DNA of 64,000 nucleotides. It comes from Micromonospora marina. GTDB lineage: Bacteria; Actinomycetota; Actinomycetes; Mycobacteriales; Micromonosporaceae. Where the stretch lies: positions 1 through 64,000 of the forward strand of contig NZ_FMCV01000029.1 in the NCBI RefSeq assembly GCF_900091565.1. The letters run 5' to 3'. Shown one piece after another: positions 33,880 through 43,569 of this stretch (position 1 is its first letter; every line of letters starts with the position of its first letter). Under the pieces are notes generated by a model. The model was not told the origin of the DNA, did no database searches, and worked only from the letters and a program-made list of their open reading frames with translations. The position numbers were made by a program, and so were the translations under genes.

Positions 33880-36800
33880 GTGATCGAGCAACGCGCCGTC
33901 CACCGGTTCGCCCCGACCCGGGCCGGGATCATCAACCTGTGGGACTACCGGGACGAGGAGTTCAGCTTCGTCGACGGGTGGCTGGTGCTGCGTGGGCCCA
34001 ACGGCTCCGGCAAGACGAAGGCGCTGGAGGTGCTGTTCCCGTTCGTCCTCGACGGGCGGATCGAACCGCGCCGGCTCAATCCGTTCGCCAGCGAGGACCG
34101 GACGATGAAGTCGAACCTGCTCTACCGGGGGCAGGAGGTCACCCACGCGTACGTGTGGATGGAGTTCGGCGACGGCACGCAGTACGTGACCGTCGGCATC
34201 GGGTTGCGGGCGCACCGGCACGTCGACCGGGTCACCCGCTGGCACTTCGTGATCGACGGCCGGGTCGGGGTGGACTTCTCCCTGCTGGACGCCGACGACC
34301 GGCCACTGACCCGCCGCGACCTGATCGACCGGCTGGGCGCCGACGCGGTGCGGGACTCGGCGGAGGACTACCGTCAGCTCGTCGACGCCCGGCTGTTCGG
34401 CCTCGGCCCGGCCCGCTACGAGCAACTGCTGGACCTGGTGCTGACCCTGCGCAAGCCGCAGCTGGCCAAGGACCTCAACCCGGTCGAGTTGTCCCGCACG
34501 CTGCAACGAGGGCTGCGCCCGGTCGAGGACCACCTGCTGGTGGAGGCCGCCCGCTCGTTCGACGACATGGAGGCGGTCGCCCGTACCCTCGAAGGGCTGG
34601 TGGCGGCGGACGGCGCCACCGCCGCGTTCCTGACGGTCTACTCCACCTACCTGCGGACCCACGCGCGGGCGGCCGCCGATGCCCTGACCGCCCGCCGCGA
34701 CGCGGTCACCACCCGGTCGACCGCACTGGGCGACGCCCGTGCCACGGCCGAGGCGGCGGCCGAGGCGGAGTCCGCGGCGGGTGAGCGGCTACGGGCCGTC
34801 GAGGGCGAGCCCGGCCGGCTCCGCGCCCACCTGGACAGCCTGAAGGCATCGGCGGCCTACCAGTCCCACGAGCAGCTCGCCGACCTGCAACGGCACGTGC
34901 ACGACCTGGCTGAGGCAGCCGGGCGGGCCGACGAGGCCGTCGCCGCCGAGGAGGATGCGGTGGCGCGGCGGCGTACCGAATCGGAACGGGCGACGGTCGC
35001 GGCCCGAGACACGCGGACGGCGGCCGACCGGCTCGCCGCCGATCTCCTGCTCGACGCCGAGGCGGCCGGGATCGCCTGGCACGCCGAAGATGCCGCTCCG
35101 GACGACCTGGCGGCCCGGATCACCGCGCGGGCCGCCGCCCGCCGCGACGACGTACGCGCGTTGCGAGCGCAGGTGGCGCGGCACGACCAGGCCGACCGGG
35201 ACCACGCCCGGGCCGCCGCCGACGCGGCCGGTGCCGCTTCCGCCGCCGACGACGCCGAGCAGGCCGAGCGGCGCGCCGAGGACGCCGTCGCTCAGGCCCG
35301 CGCCCGCCTGCGCGCCGAGATCGAGCGGTGGGCGCAGGGCAACGCCGGGCTGCTGGCCGACCTCGCGCGTCCGGACCTGGCCGCCGGGCTGAGTGCCGCC
35401 GTGGACACCACCGGTGAGCCGGGCGCGCGGACCCTGCGCGAGGTGTACGCCGACGCCACGGCCACCGCGGTGGGTCAGCGGCGGGACCGGCTCGCGGCGC
35501 TGGCGGCGCAGCGGGCGGCGCTGTCCGACCGGCGGGCCGAGGTGGCCGCCGAACGGGACCGGATCGCCGCCGAACACGACGACGCGCCACCCGTGCCGGT
35601 GACCCGGCCGGCGCGACGCGCCGGCCGACCTGGCGCACCGCTGTGGCGGCTGGTCCGGTTCGCCGACGGGGTGACCGGCGCGGACGCGGCGTCCGTCGAG
35701 GCGGCGCTGGACGCGGCCGGGCTGCTGGACGCCTGGCTGCATCCCGACCCCGGGACCGCGGCGACCGCGCTGGCCGGCGACGACCTGGACGCCTACCTGC
35801 TGCCGCTGCCGCCGCACCGGCGGCCCACCGGGGCCACCCTCGCCGACGTGCTGACCCCTGAGGAACAGGACGACGTGCCCGCCGCGCGGATCACCGAGGT
35901 ACTCACCTCGGTGGCGCTGGCCGACATCACCACGCCCGGCACCTCGCCGGTCACCATCGGCGTGGACGGCCGGTACGCCCAGGGCATCGCCGCCGGCCGC
36001 TTCGCCAAGACCTCCTGCGAGTACATCGGCGCCACCGCCCGGGCCGCCCGCCGTGCCGCCCGGGTCACCGAGTGCGAGCAGGCGCTGGCCGTCATCGATG
36101 CCGACCTCCACGCGGTCGACCGCGACCGCGCGTCCGTCGCGGCGCTACTGGCGGCGGTGGACGCGGCCGCCGCGCACCTGCCGGCAACCGCACCGGTCCA
36201 CACGGCGCTGCGCGAGCTGGACCGGGCCGCCGCGACGCTGCGCGCCCGGCAGGAGGCCAGCGCCTCCGCCGCAGCCCGCCTCGACCAGGCCCTGGCCGAG
36301 CGGGCCACCGCCGTTGCCGCGCTGCGCCGGAGCGCGGCAGAGCGGTCGCTGCCGGTCGACCGGCTCGACGACACCGCCGAAGCGGTGAGCCGCTTCGAGC
36401 GGGGTGGGGTACGCCTGGAGGGCGCACGGACAGCCGCCGCGCGTGCCGCCGAGCAGGAGGATCAGGCCCGGCAGCGGCACGACGAGGCAGTCGACCGACT
36501 CACCGCCGCGACGGAGACCGCACGCACGGCCCGTACACGGCACCAGGAGAAGGCAGAGGCGTACCGGACGTTGCGCGACAGCGTGGGCGCCGACGCGGAA
36601 CGGGTGCTGGCCGACGTGGCCCGGACCGCCGACGCGATCGTGGAGGCGGAGCGGGCCGTCGAGCAGGCTCGCACCTCGCTCGGCGCCGCCCGGGAGCGGC
36701 GGGCCGCCGCGCTGACCCGGGTGGAGCTGGGTGAGCAGGCACTGGTCGTCGCCGTCGCCGAGGCGCAGCACGACGCCCAGCGGCTGCGCCCGTACGCCCA

Positions 36801-38007
36801 ACCGGACCTGCTCGGCCTGCTGCGCTGCCCCACCGAGCTGCGCTGGCCGACGCAGACCCCGGACGACGAACTGCATCCACAGGTGGCGGCCCTGCACGAG
36901 GCGATCCTCGCCGCCACCCGGGAACTGAGCCCCACCGAGACGTCACTCAAGCAGAGCGCCACCCGGCTCACCACCGCGCTGACCGACCTGCAGGCGCAGC
37001 TACCCGCCGCCGGCCTCGACCACCGACCCGAGTGGGACACCGACGACGGGGTCATCGTGGTCCGGGTCGCCGACGAACAGGGCCTCACCCCGGTCGCGCA
37101 CTTCGCCGAGCGGATCGCCCGCGAGCGCCGCGACCAGGAGCAACTACTCACCGACTCCGAGCAGCGGGTGCTGGAGGACGCCCTCCTCGGGCAACTCGCC
37201 CGGCAGATCCACCACCGCACCATCGAGGCCCGCGACCTGGTGGCCGCGATGGACAGCCAGATGCGGGCCCGCCGGATGTCCTCGGGGCTCACTGTCGGCG
37301 TCGGCTGGCGGCTCGCCGACGACCTCGACACCGAGCAACGCGACGTGTGCAAACTGCTCGAACGTGATCCGGCCCGGCTCGGCCCGGCCCAGCTCACCAC
37401 CATGCGCCGGCACTTCGCCGCCCGGATCAAGACGGCGCGGGCCGCCGCGCCCGAACAGCCCTACCGCGAACTGCTCGGCGACGTCCTCGACTACCGGCAG
37501 TGGCGCACGTTCGCGTTCACCCTGCACCGGCCCGGCGGCGACACGGAGGCACTGACCCGGGCCCGACACAGCCAGCTCTCCGGCGGCGAACAGTCGGTCT
37601 CCCTGCACCTGCCGCTGTTCGCCGCCGCCAACGCGCTGTTCGGCTCGGCCCGACCCGACGCACCCCGACTGCTCGGCCTCGACGAGGCATTCGCCGGCGT
37701 GGACGACACCGGCCGGGGTGAGCTGATGGCCCTGGCGAAACAGTTCGACCTGGACCTGTTCATGACCGGCTACGACCTCTGGGCCACCCACCCGGCGGTC
37801 AGCGGCGCCGCCCACTACGACCTGTCCCACTCCGCCGTGGAACACGCCGTCTCCACCGTGCTGCTGGTCTGGGACGGAACGACAAACATCGCCGACTTCG
37901 ACGGAACCCTGGCCCGAGCCCTCGGCTCCCCGGAGACCCGCCGCGCCCCCGGTGGTCGTGGCGGACTCGAACGGGCCGGCGTCCTGCTCGACCTCACCGA
38001 CGAATGA
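33880..38007 (+). CDS. jetC: Wadjet type II subunit JetC, SMC/MukB-like ATPase (TIGR02680 family)
   Basis: 1375 residues from GTG 33880 with GAGGAAA about 9 bases upstream; the longer frame to 33586 overlaps jetB. SMC-like ABC ATPase: Walker A VLRGPNGSGKTKALEVLFPF (about residues 38-57), long Ala/Arg/Glu-rich coiled-coil arms (about 245-620 and 720-1010), hinge-like globular region near 650-790, then signature SQLSGGEQSVSL (near 1233) and Walker B LLGLDEAFAGVDD (near 1264). It loads on and extrudes DNA with JetA and JetB. All nucleotide-binding motifs are intact, so the system appears functional. Confidence 0.95.
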   Translation: MIEQRAVHRFAPTRAGIINLWDYRDEEFSFVDGWLVLRGPNGSGKTKALEVLFPFVLDGRIEPRRLNPFASEDRTMKSNLLYRGQEVTHAYVWMEFGDGTQYVTVGIGLRAHRHVDRVTRWHFVIDGRVGVDFSLLDADDRPLTRRDLIDRLGADAVRDSAEDYRQLVDARLFGLGPARYEQLLDLVLTLRKPQLAKDLNPVELSRTLQRGLRPVEDHLLVEAARSFDDMEAVARTLEGLVAADGATAAFLTVYSTYLRTHARAAADALTARRDAVTTRSTALGDARATAEAAAEAESAAGERLRAVEGEPGRLRAHLDSLKASAAYQSHEQLADLQRHVHDLAEAAGRADEAVAAEEDAVARRRTESERATVAARDTRTAADRLAADLLLDAEAAGIAWHAEDAAPDDLAARITARAAARRDDVRALRAQVARHDQADRDHARAAADAAGAASAADDAEQAERRAEDAVAQARARLRAEIERWAQGNAGLLADLARPDLAAGLSAAVDTTGEPGARTLREVYADATATAVGQRRDRLAALAAQRAALSDRRAEVAAERDRIAAEHDDAPPVPVTRPARRAGRPGAPLWRLVRFADGVTGADAASVEAALDAAGLLDAWLHPDPGTAATALAGDDLDAYLLPLPPHRRPTGATLADVLTPEEQDDVPAARITEVLTSVALADITTPGTSPVTIGVDGRYAQGIAAGRFAKTSCEYIGATARAARRAARVTECEQALAVIDADLHAVDRDRASVAALLAAVDAAAAHLPATAPVHTALRELDRAAATLRARQEASASAAARLDQALAERATAVAALRRSAAERSLPVDRLDDTAEAVSRFERGGVRLEGARTAAARAAEQEDQARQRHDEAVDRLTAATETARTARTRHQEKAEAYRTLRDSVGADAERVLADVARTADAIVEAERAVEQARTSLGAARERRAAALTRVELGEQALVVAVAEAQHDAQRLRPYAQPDLLGLLRCPTELRWPTQTPDDELHPQVAALHEAILAATRELSPTETSLKQSATRLTTALTDLQAQLPAAGLDHRPEWDTDDGVIVVRVADEQGLTPVAHFAERIARERRDQEQLLTDSEQRVLEDALLGQLARQIHHRTIEARDLVAAMDSQMRARRMSSGLTVGVGWRLADDLDTEQRDVCKLLERDPARLGPAQLTTMRRHFAARIKTARAAAPEQPYRELLGDVLDYRQWRTFAFTLHRPGGDTEALTRARHSQLSGGEQSVSLHLPLFAAANALFGSARPDAPRLLGLDEAFAGVDDTGRGELMALAKQFDLDLFMTGYDLWATHPAVSGAAHYDLSHSAVEHAVSTVLLVWDGTTNIADFDGTLARALGSPETRRAPGGRGGLERAGVLLDLTDE

Positions 38008-39290
38008 CCGACGGGCGCGGCGAACGGCCGCCCGACCGCTCCGCCGCACACCCGTCGCTGGTGCCGGCCGGGCGGGACCGGCCGGCCCGCCCGGCGGATC
38101 TCGTCGAGCAGCCCGGCTGGCGGCGATTGCTGGCGGCCGCCCGGCGCAGCCTGGAACGCACCGGTGGCCGGCTCGACACCACCGTGACGCTTTCCGACCC
38201 CGACGACGACGAACGCCTCGTGATCATCGGCATCACCGGCACCCACCGCTCGGCCGCGGCGGCACGCCTCAGCGTCCGACTCAGCGCGGTGGACGAGCAC
38301 CTCCACGCGGCGCACGGAGTCGGCCTGATCGAGGTGCTCACCACGACGGCCCCGCTGCGCAACCGGCCGTCCGACCTCAAACGCGAGGCGGTGGCCCGTG
38401 ACGCCGTCCTCGCCGTGGCCCACGAGGGCCGACACGCCGGCACCGCCTGGTACGCCGAATGGCTCGACGGCCTGCGCCGCGACGGCACCCTGACCCGCAT
38501 CGTCCGCACCGGACTACCGTTCGAGGAGGTGATCCGCGTCCTGGACGCGCTGCCCGCGGCCGACGAACCGATTCCGGTCTTCGCCGACCGGGTGCTGGAC
38601 GACACGAAGGCCCTCACCGACGGGCCGCTGCGCGGGCTCGTCCTCCGTGCCGTCGCCGCCTGGCAACAGACGGCGCTCCCGGTCGGCGGCGAGCGGGAAC
38701 GGGCGTTGTGGGAATCGGTCGGTCTGGTCCCGGACGATCTCGCCAGCCAGGTCCTGGTGCTCAACGCACCGGCCACCGGCGGGCTCGTCGGGCGGTGGCT
38801 GACGGAAGCCGCGCAGGCCGGCGTGCCGATCCGGGTCACCCTGCACCAACTGCGCCTGGCACCGCTCACCATGAACTGCGACGAGGTGTACGTCTGCGAG
38901 AACCCCGCCGTGCTGCGCGCGGCCACCACCGCGCTCGGAGCCCAGGCCCCACCGCTGATCTGCACCGAAGGAGTGCCGTCGGTCGCCGTTCACACACTGC
39001 TGGGCACCGCTCACCGAGCAGTGATCCGCTGGCGCAACGACTTCGACTGGATCGGCGTACGACTGACCGCGGCGGCTCTCCAGCGGTACCCGGGCGCGGT
39101 CCCGTGGCGGATGACCGCCGCCGACTACCTGCCGGCGGCGGGCACCGGCACCGCCCTGCTCGGTACGCCCACCGAAACACCCTGGGACCATCCGCTCGGC
39201 GAGTCGATGCGGCAGACCGGCCGAGCGGTGATGGAGGAGCGGCTGCTCGACCGGCTCCTCGCCGACCTACGCCTGGCCGGAGCCGGGTGA
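38004..39290 (+). CDS. jetD: Wadjet type II nuclease subunit JetD (TIGR02679 family, TOPRIM)
   Basis: 428 residues, ATG overlapping the jetC stop (ATGA). TIGR02679/DUF2220-type TOPRIM domain, related to topoisomerase VI/Spo11 A subunits. The acidic residues of the TOPRIM site are visible: Glu in LICTEGVPSVAVH (near residue 322) and the D-x-D pair in RNDFDWIGVRL (near 345-350). The N-terminal part (DLVEQPGWRRLLAAARRSLE; TVTLSDPDDDERLVIIG) is the arm region. It cleaves the plasmid DNA trapped by JetABC. Intact catalytic residues and length close to other JetD proteins suggest activity. Confidence 0.93.
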   Translation: MTDGRGERPPDRSAAHPSLVPAGRDRPARPADLVEQPGWRRLLAAARRSLERTGGRLDTTVTLSDPDDDERLVIIGITGTHRSAAAARLSVRLSAVDEHLHAAHGVGLIEVLTTTAPLRNRPSDLKREAVARDAVLAVAHEGRHAGTAWYAEWLDGLRRDGTLTRIVRTGLPFEEVIRVLDALPAADEPIPVFADRVLDDTKALTDGPLRGLVLRAVAAWQQTALPVGGERERALWESVGLVPDDLASQVLVLNAPATGGLVGRWLTEAAQAGVPIRVTLHQLRLAPLTMNCDEVYVCENPAVLRAATTALGAQAPPLICTEGVPSVAVHTLLGTAHRAVIRWRNDFDWIGVRLTAAALQRYPGAVPWRMTAADYLPAAGTGTALLGTPTETPWDHPLGESMRQTGRAVMEERLLDRLLADLRLAGAG

Positions 39291-39918
39291 CGACCCGCTG
39301 GCATCCGTCCTGGTAGAAGGTCGCGGACACGGTTCGAACACAGGCTCGCCGCAGATCTGGACGACGCGGCCACCAACAAGATGAGCGCCCTCTACGGGCT
39401 CCGCGAATTCATCGATAAAGACGATTACTCCGATCCGGTCGCCACATCCGCAAAGCCTCCCCATCCTCGCGCGATACGCCGACCGCGGGTTCGGTCCGCG
39501 CGTCTTCACCGCTCGATCCAGTCGACTTCACCCGGTACGGCGTCAGGGCCCAGCGCCGGAAGAATTCGGGGGCCGATCCGCGCTGACCGCTGCGCCGCTA
39601 TTCGAGTCGACTCCGTCACGGGAGCCGCCCTCGTCCGGCGTCACGTCACGTCACGTCACGTCGAGACGAGACGCAATACTCCACGAGAAAATGGCCCGGT
39701 GTGACGTGCGACATGCCGAGTAACAGCGTTCTGTGACGGTGCACTGACCCGCCGATGATACCTAATACACTTCAAAGACAGATTTAAGTTCGCGTTGCCC
39801 AATCCTTTCCGCATGGACTGGAACCTCTCCTTGCGGGCGCAGGAGATGCGGCTTAGCCTTTGTCTCGCACTAGTGCAATCCTGTCCATGTCAGTAATGAC
39901 ATCCCCTTAGGGAAGCTG
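39291..39918. other. Gap between the Wadjet operon and the alginate lyase gene
   Basis: About 630 bp. The first part (39330-39430) has a short frame reading LDDAATNKMSALYGLREFID, perhaps a decayed gene end. Four direct GTCAC units lie at about 39640-39660. From 39700 the DNA turns A+T-rich and holds the lyase promoter region, including palindrome GCACTAGTGC (39867-39876) and inverted repeat TGTCAGTAATGACA (39888-39901). Confidence 0.5.
39867..39901. promoter_or_regulatory. Candidate operators upstream of the alginate lyase gene
   Basis: Two palindromes spaced about one helical turn apart: GCACTAGTGC (39867-39876) and TGTCAGTAATGACA (39888-39901), 17 bp upstream of the lyase ATG. They look like binding sites for a LacI- or GntR-type sugar regulator; the regulator itself is not in the window. 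Confidence 0.45.
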
Positions 39919-41136
39919 ATGCAACGAAAGATCCTGCTGGGTATTCCAGTGGCGTTGGTGGTCGTTGGCGCCGCGGCGGTCACGCTGCCCGCCCAGGCGA
40001 CGACCGGCGTACCAGTCTCCTCCATGACTGCCAGCACGCACGACGGTAATGTGCCGGCCAACACGGTGGACGGTGATTTGTCGACTCGCTGGTCTGGCAA
40101 GGGTGACGGCGCGTGGATCCGGTACGACCTGGGGTCCAGCGCGAAGGTCGCTTCGATCGGGATCGCCTGGCATCGGGGTGATCAGCGGAAGAGCACGTTC
40201 CTGGTACAGGCGTCTGCCGACGCGAAGTCGTGGCAGACGGTGGTCGCTCGGCGTGAGAGCAGCGGAAAGACGAAGGATTTCGAGGTCTATGACTTCACCG
40301 ATCGTGCCGCCCGCTACGTGCAGGTCGTAGGCTTCGGCAATTCCGAGAACAACTGGAACAGCATCAGCGAGGCAGCGGTCTACGCAGCCGACGGCGACAC
40401 CGGCACCGAACCCGGTAGCGGTGACACCGGCACCGAACCCGGTAGCGGCAGCGGTGGCACCGGGACCGACTGCGCGAGTCCGTCGGATGTGCTTGATCTG
40501 ACGAACTGGAAGGTGACGCTGCCGACGGGGTCGGGTAGCAGCCCCACCGAGATCAAGCAGCCTGCCCTGAAGGGGTACACGGTTTCGCCTTCGTTCGTGG
40601 CGTCGGCGGACTGTGCGTCGGTGCAGTTCCAGGCTCCGGTCAACGGTGTGACCACGAGTGGTTCGAGCTACCCGCGTTCTGAGCTGCGGGAGATGGCGAA
40701 CAACGGGTCGAGCCAGGCGAGCTGGTCGTCGACCTCGGGTACGCACACGATGGTGGCGGAACTCGCATTCGACGCATTGCCGCAGGTGAAGCCGCATCTG
40801 GTGGGCGCGCAGATTCACGACGGCGGCGACGACATCACTGTCTTCCGTCTCGAGGGCACCAACCTCTACGTGACGAACGGTGATGACAGCAATTACAAGT
40901 TGGTCACCAACGACTACAAGCTGGGAACTCGTTTCGAGGCGAAGTTCGTGGTCAGCGGTGGGCAGGTGAAGGCCTACTACAACGGGCAGTTGCAGACCAC
41001 CATCACCAAGAGCTTCTCCGGCGCATACTTCAAGGCCGGCGCCTACACGCAGGCGAACTGCTCCAAGTCTTCGCCGTGCAGCAGCAGCAACTACGGCCAG
41101 ACCAGCATCTACAAGCTCACCGTCACGCACTCGTGA
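39919..41136 (+). CDS. Secreted alginate lyase, CBM32-PL7
   Basis: 405 residues with GGGAAGCTG upstream. Signal peptide at residues 1-27 (LLGIPVALVVVGAAAVTLPAQA). Residues 30-155 are an F5/8 type C (CBM32) carbohydrate-binding domain (NTVDGDLSTRWSGKGDGAWI). A Gly/Thr-rich linker with two TGTEPGSG repeats follows, then a polysaccharide lyase family 7 domain with its three signature motifs: RSELREM, QIHD, and YFKAGAYTQ, which carry the Arg, Gln/His and Tyr catalytic residues. It should cut alginate outside the cell by beta-elimination. Pairs of Cys (near residues 228, 266 and at the C-terminus) may form disulfides. It is a single-gene unit closed by two hairpins. Confidence 0.95.
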   Translation: MQRKILLGIPVALVVVGAAAVTLPAQATTGVPVSSMTASTHDGNVPANTVDGDLSTRWSGKGDGAWIRYDLGSSAKVASIGIAWHRGDQRKSTFLVQASADAKSWQTVVARRESSGKTKDFEVYDFTDRAARYVQVVGFGNSENNWNSISEAAVYAADGDTGTEPGSGDTGTEPGSGSGGTGTDCASPSDVLDLTNWKVTLPTGSGSSPTEIKQPALKGYTVSPSFVASADCASVQFQAPVNGVTTSGSSYPRSELREMANNGSSQASWSSTSGTHTMVAELAFDALPQVKPHLVGAQIHDGGDDITVFRLEGTNLYVTNGDDSNYKLVTNDYKLGTRFEAKFVVSGGQVKAYYNGQLQTTITKSFSGAYFKAGAYTQANCSKSSPCSSSNYGQTSIYKLTVTHS

Positions 41137-41141
41137 GACAC

Positions 41142-41171
41142 GCTGCCCGGGGGCTTCGGCCCCCGGGCAGC
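41142..41171 (+). terminator. Intrinsic terminator, first of a tandem pair
   Basis: Perfect 13-bp stem (41142-41154 with 41159-41171) closed by a stable TTCG tetraloop, 5 bp after the alginate lyase stop. Confidence 0.92.
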
Positions 41172-41177
41172 CAGGCC

Positions 41178-41214
41178 GTGAGCGGTCCCGGGCGGGTTGC
41201 CCGGGACCGCTCAC
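41178..41214 (+). terminator. Intrinsic terminator, second of a tandem pair
   Basis: Perfect 16-bp stem (41178-41193 with 41199-41214) and a GGGTT loop, 6 bp after the first hairpin. It may also stop leftward transcription from the locus that ends at 41354. Confidence 0.9.
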
Positions 41215-41353
41215 CGTCGGGAGACGTCACCGCATGCCGCCTCGCCGCCCACTCTGTGGCACGGGCCTGCGGAAACACCGTCCCTCAGTGCCTTGTTCCA
41301 GAGACTGCAGCTACGCCGACCCGTCGGTCACCCGACCGTCGACAGCGACGGGA

Positions 41354-43564
41354 TCAGCGGACGCCGGGAATGGCACCGAACCTACCCAGGTCGGCCGCAT
41401 CGAGCGTGGCGTCGTGCCGGGTGGCCGTCAACTGCGGGATCGACTGCCGCAGCGAGGTCAGCGCCAGGCTGTCGAACGGCACGTGGTCGCGGTCCGGCTC
41501 GTCCGCGACCAGTTCGCGGAGGAACAACCGGCCAGGCCGGTCCGGTGCCGGGTCGACGGCAGCCAGCACCTTGAACGTGGTTCCGGGCCGGAACAGCACA
41601 CGGACGGGTACGCCGTTGGCCGGTTCCAGCATCCGTGTGAGGCGGCCGCCAACCGACCAGATCAGTACGTCGACCGTGCCGGGCAACGCGACGGCCTCGA
41701 CCACGGCATTGGTGAAGCCCCGGTCGGTGAGCGTCCGGTGGGCGGCGACCGCGCGTAGCCGGTCCACGGTCAGGTCGGCGCGCAGCAGGGCGGGGCCGCG
41801 GTGGACCGGCAGGCGGTCCAGACCGGCGGCCACGCACCGGGCGAAGCTGATCCGCCGGCCGGGTCGGCCCGAGCGCAGCGCCGCGTCGAGGCCGGCGCCG
41901 GCCGGCGACAGATAGAGCCGTACCGCCGCCGTGCCGGCCGCAGCGTGCGGTTCCTCGCCGAGGGTTCCGGGCACCTCCTCGGCTGCCGCGGCGGCCTGGT
42001 CGGTCGGCACGCGACGCAGCCACGCCCGGTCGGCCTCCTGCAGGTCGGGGCCGGGCGTCGCCCGGGCTTCCGGGTCGGGCGGAGACTGGATCGACAGTGG
42101 TTCGGCTGCCGGCCCGCAGACCGGTACCGAAGTGGCCGGCACGGCGCTCACAGGTGGGAAGGCGACCGGCCCGGTGCCGACCGGCACCGGGCCGGCGGGA
42201 CGTAAGGCGGTTGGCGGCGCCTCCGTCGGCGGCCGGAGCGGCACGTCCAGACCCAGGTCGAAGGCGGTGAACCGGTAGGTGACGTTGCCCGTCGCCGGGC
42301 GGTCGGCCGATTCGCTCGCCGGGCCGGCGGTCGCTGTGATCCCGGAGGCGAGGTGCAGCACGCTGCGCGCCCGGGTGGCGGCGTCCAGGCGGGCCACCAG
42401 GTCGTCGGCGAGTTCCCGCAGCCGGGGCACCAACGCCGGGTCCGCGTCGTCGACCACGACGGTGTGCACGTCGGGATCGGCCAGGCGGGCCCGGACGCGG
42501 GCTCCGTGCCTGGGTGCCTCGGGCGGGCGCACCCAGAGGCCGGACTGGAGGATCTCCACCACCGCATCGTCGGTGTAGCGGTGGACCCGGGGGGCGACCA
42601 CCTCACCGAGCGCCTCCGGTGTCCGGTGGCTGACGATGTGCGGCAGGCAGGCCGCGGTGCCCGGCCACGGCCACGGCCGGGGTCGGTAGCCCAGTTCGCG
42701 GGCGTGGACCTGCCAACCGGGGCCGCCGTCGACGGGAACGGTGTGGATCCGGGGATGCTCCGGGTCGCCCACCGGCAGCCCTGAGTAGCAGACGACCGGT
42801 GTGTCCAGCGTGTCGGCGAGTGCCTGGCCCAGCGGCGCACCGGCCGGTAGCCGGACCGGCCCGTAGGCGACGAACCGCGTCTGCCGACGAGCGGCGGCGG
42901 GCAGCCGGCGCCAGAACCGGGCGACGTCGTCCAGCGGCAGGGGCGCGGTCTCCGGGCAGCCCAGCACCACGGTGAGCACCTGCGGCTGGCAGGGCACGCT
43001 CAGCGCCAGTCGCCGCCAGTGCCTGGTCACGCCCGGGGCGTCACGGGTGTCCCGCAGCCACACGCCGCCGGGTAGCGGCTCCACCACGCGGTACGCGCTG
43101 GTCGACAGGTACGCGCTGGCGGCACCGTCCCACTCGGGACGCGGGTGCCGCTTGCCCGTCCAGACCGGGTTCCGGCCCGGACGGTGACGTACCCAGCCGC
43201 TGTCCCGCCCGGCGTGGACGAACAGCACACCGGCCGCGCCCGCGACGAGGTGCCCGTGCGGCGCCACCACCGGACGTCGGAGCCGGTCGGCGAGCCACTG
43301 ACCGGCCAGGGCCGTCACGTCCGGCGCCGCGCCGCAGACGACCAGCCGGATTCCGCGGCGACGGCGTGGCAGTTCGCGGGCCACGGTTTCCCAGATCCCG
43401 ACCGGCAGCGCGTCGTGCAGGTCGAGCAGGACGATGTCGTGGTCGGCGTCGCCGGCCATGCCCAGGGCGAGTGACCGCGCCTCGGCGCTGATCCGGTCGC
43501 GGGCGTGCAGCACGAGGGCGCTGCCGACGACGTGCCGCCCGACCGCCGGCCCTGATCGCACCAT
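41354..43564 (-). CDS. Large T7SS-associated protein with degenerate ART-like C-terminus (paralogue 1)
   Basis: 736 residues, function unknown. It is a paralogue of the protein at 54258-56927: both start with an ALVLHARDRISAEARSLAL-like segment, share RRRRGIRL, LPGGVWLRD and SVPCQPQVLTVVLGCPETAP-type motifs, have a Pro/Ala-rich middle and a similar C-terminal domain. The last 190 residues (LYLSPAGAGLDAALRSG, VHRGPALL, TDRGFTNAV, RVLFRPGTTFKVL) resemble the strand pattern of ADP-ribosyltransferases, but the ExE catalytic glutamates before the FRPGT strand are absent. It begins 5 bp after the LuxR-type regulator stop and is probably cotranscribed. No signal peptide is visible. Confidence 0.75.
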   Translation of the reverse strand: MVRSGPAVGRHVVGSALVLHARDRISAEARSLALGMAGDADHDIVLLDLHDALPVGIWETVARELPRRRRGIRLVVCGAAPDVTALAGQWLADRLRRPVVAPHGHLVAGAAGVLFVHAGRDSGWVRHRPGRNPVWTGKRHPRPEWDGAASAYLSTSAYRVVEPLPGGVWLRDTRDAPGVTRHWRRLALSVPCQPQVLTVVLGCPETAPLPLDDVARFWRRLPAAARRQTRFVAYGPVRLPAGAPLGQALADTLDTPVVCYSGLPVGDPEHPRIHTVPVDGGPGWQVHARELGYRPRPWPWPGTAACLPHIVSHRTPEALGEVVAPRVHRYTDDAVVEILQSGLWVRPPEAPRHGARVRARLADPDVHTVVVDDADPALVPRLRELADDLVARLDAATRARSVLHLASGITATAGPASESADRPATGNVTYRFTAFDLGLDVPLRPPTEAPPTALRPAGPVPVGTGPVAFPPVSAVPATSVPVCGPAAEPLSIQSPPDPEARATPGPDLQEADRAWLRRVPTDQAAAAAEEVPGTLGEEPHAAAGTAAVRLYLSPAGAGLDAALRSGRPGRRISFARCVAAGLDRLPVHRGPALLRADLTVDRLRAVAAHRTLTDRGFTNAVVEAVALPGTVDVLIWSVGGRLTRMLEPANGVPVRVLFRPGTTFKVLAAVDPAPDRPGRLFLRELVADEPDRDHVPFDSLALTSLRQSIPQLTATRHDATLDAADLGRFGAIPGVR

Positions 43565-43569
43565 CAGGT

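Noticed and set aside
39640..39661. GTCAC direct repeats as a possible CRISPR or iteron array
   Set aside because: Only four 5-bp units with no spacers, far too short for an array or a replication origin.
39381..39704. 107-residue plus-strand frame in the gap before the lyase gene
   Set aside because: It lacks a ribosome site and becomes Arg/His-rich over the GTCAC repeats; only the first 25 codons look protein-like, which may be a decayed gene end.
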